DNA from: Tissierellia bacterium | GTDB taxonomy: Bacteria; Bacillota; Clostridia; Peptostreptococcales; Acidaminobacteraceae | NCBI GenBank assembly: GCA_012838225.1 | Contig: DUPT01000021.1 | Coordinates: 55,049 to 119,048 of the forward strand | Direction: 5' to 3' | DNA: 64,000 bases | Made by a program: the position numbers and the translations under genes | The notes under the pieces: model-generated | The model's database searches: none | What the model saw: the letters and a program-made list of their open reading frames with translations, nothing else | Told to the model about the DNA's origin: nothing | Shown: positions 63,317-64,000 of the stretch, piece by piece | Position numbering within the stretch: the stretch's first letter is position 1 | How the letters are laid out: every line of letters starts with the position of its first letter

Positions 63317-63985
63317 AGTTGCTTCTTCAGCGGGCGCTTCTTCACCGGCTTCGGCATCAGCCACTTCGCCGTCTTCAGCTTCGACTGCTTCGCCTTCAAG
63401 GACGTCGTCTTCTTCGAGCTCAGGCTCAACGAATTCACGGACCTCAACGATATTGTAGACGGGGGATTCGAGGTCGGTCAGGATCTCGATCTTGTCATTC
63501 TTGGCGATATCGAGCTCGCCCAAGGTCAGGATATCACCGATCTCACCTTCTTCGATGTGAACGGTGACCGATGATTCGAGGTCTCCCGGCAGAGCGACGA
63601 TCTCGATCTCACTCAGGAGCTCCTGGACCATCATATTGTCGCCACCCATATGCTCGCCTAAGACGACATTGACCGGGATGGTGACGCGGACCTTTTCATC
63701 AGCTCGCAGGGCTTGGAAATCCAAGTGCATGACCATTCGGCTGAGCGGATGGACCTGCATGGCTTTAAACAGGGCCAGATGGGTGTCCTTGCCAACGACC
63801 AGGTCGAGGGTCGAACCGGTACCTTGGTTGCGGACGAATTTTTCAACTTCGTTTTGCGGGATTTCAATAGCTTGACTTTCAATATGGGCGCCGTAGATGA
63901 CAGCCGGGATTCGTTGTTCACGACGCAGGGCGCCGCTTTTCCCGGTTTTCTCACGGGGTTTCGCTTCTAATTTATAGCGACTCAT
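63308..63985 (-). CDS. rplY: Ribosomal protein L25, Ctc/TL5 general stress form
   Basis: Binds 5S rRNA in the large subunit. The 225-residue protein has the N-terminal L25 domain (about residues 1-90) and a C-terminal beta domain (about 95-180), i.e. the long Ctc/TL5 form rather than the short E. coli form. The last ~45 residues are an Ala/Glu-rich acidic tail. The start follows AGGAGGAAAC at the very end of the window; its promoter is outside. Confidence 0.94.
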   Translation of the reverse strand: MSRYKLEAKPREKTGKSGALRREQRIPAVIYGAHIESQAIEIPQNEVEKFVRNQGTGSTLDLVVGKDTHLALFKAMQVHPLSRMVMHLDFQALRADEKVRVTIPVNVVLGEHMGGDNMMVQELLSEIEIVALPGDLESSVTVHIEEGEIGDILTLGELDIAKNDKIEILTDLESPVYNIVEVREFVEPELEEDDVLEGEAVEAEDGEVADAEAGEEAPAEEATEE

Positions 63986-64000
63986 GTTTCCTCCTAGGTA

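Noticed and set aside
62826..63458. 210-codon plus-strand frame with a Ser/Ala-rich end
   Set aside because: Covers the complement of the GNAT gene, the intergenic region and the rplY acidic tail; the Ser-rich end is simply the reverse of Glu/Ala codons.

Overview
The window looks like chromosomal DNA of an anaerobic, amino-acid-fermenting member of the Bacillota (Clostridia-like), moderately GC-rich by eye. The reasons are the tig-clpP-clpX-lon-engB order, a paired glgC/glgD glycogen locus, a CarD regulator beside a YacL-like PIN-TRAM protein, a YtrA-type GntR regulator, a YdbC/PC4 protein, strong AGGAGG ribosome binding sites with several TTG starts, and a complete anaerobic lysine-fermentation operon. 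No rRNA, tRNA, CRISPR array, phage or IS element was seen. Most genes are densely packed, many with 4-bp ATGA overlaps.

Layout. 1-8.7 kb: end of a methylmalonyl-CoA mutase region (meaB tail, epimerase, thioesterase), a biotin-dependent sodium-pumping methylmalonyl-CoA decarboxylase operon (mmdADCB-like), a flavodoxin/ferredoxin protein, a second gamma+beta membrane pair without its own carboxyltransferase, a D-2-hydroxyacid dehydrogenase and a nitroreductase. 8.7-17 kb: an ABC exporter on the minus strand, then birA-dusB, greA-lysS and a GntR/membrane-protein pair. 17-27.5 kb: B12-dependent ribonucleotide reductase behind two NrdR boxes, an EF-G paralogue, radA-carD-PIN/TRAM, two poorly characterised proteins and a Crp/Fnr regulator. 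27.5-36.8 kb: an orphan oligopeptide-binding lipoprotein, a 27-residue membrane miniprotein, recX and the proteostasis operon tig-clpP-clpX-lon-engB-ppi. 36.9-41.3 kb: NhaC antiporter, cold-shock protein with an attenuator-like leader, a DUF2148 iron-sulfur protein and a homoserine-dehydrogenase-like gene. 41.4-50.6 kb: glycogen operon glgB-glgC-glgD-glgA-debranching enzyme, then deoD and two unknown genes. 50.9-62.5 kb: butyrate genes crt-hbd behind a Rex-like operator, then a lysine riboswitch and the lysine operon kal-kce-kdd-kamA-kamB-kamC-kamD-kamE with a DUF401 transporter behind it. 62.6-64 kb: a GNAT gene between duplicated copies of the rplY tail, and rplY (L25/Ctc).

How it fits together. 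Lysine is isomerised (KamA, KamDE), oxidised (Kdd), cleaved (Kce) and deaminated (Kal) to crotonyl-CoA and acetoacetyl-CoA, the substrates and products of Crt and Hbd next door. Decarboxylation of methylmalonyl-CoA would pump sodium, which NhaC and other transporters can use. Cobalamin is a shared need: MeaB (and the mutase expected just upstream), NrdJ and KamDE all belong to adenosylcobalamin systems.

The most interesting signals are regulatory. A lysine riboswitch is placed so that ligand binding should turn expression ON. A Rex-like operator sits inside the crt promoter, two NrdR boxes lie 32 bp apart before nrdJ, the cspA leader contains an intrinsic-terminator-like structure, and an inverted repeat surrounds the -35 of the tig-clpP-clpX-lon promoter. 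Also notable are a Prli42-like miniprotein coupled to recX and the duplicated sodium-pump subunits.
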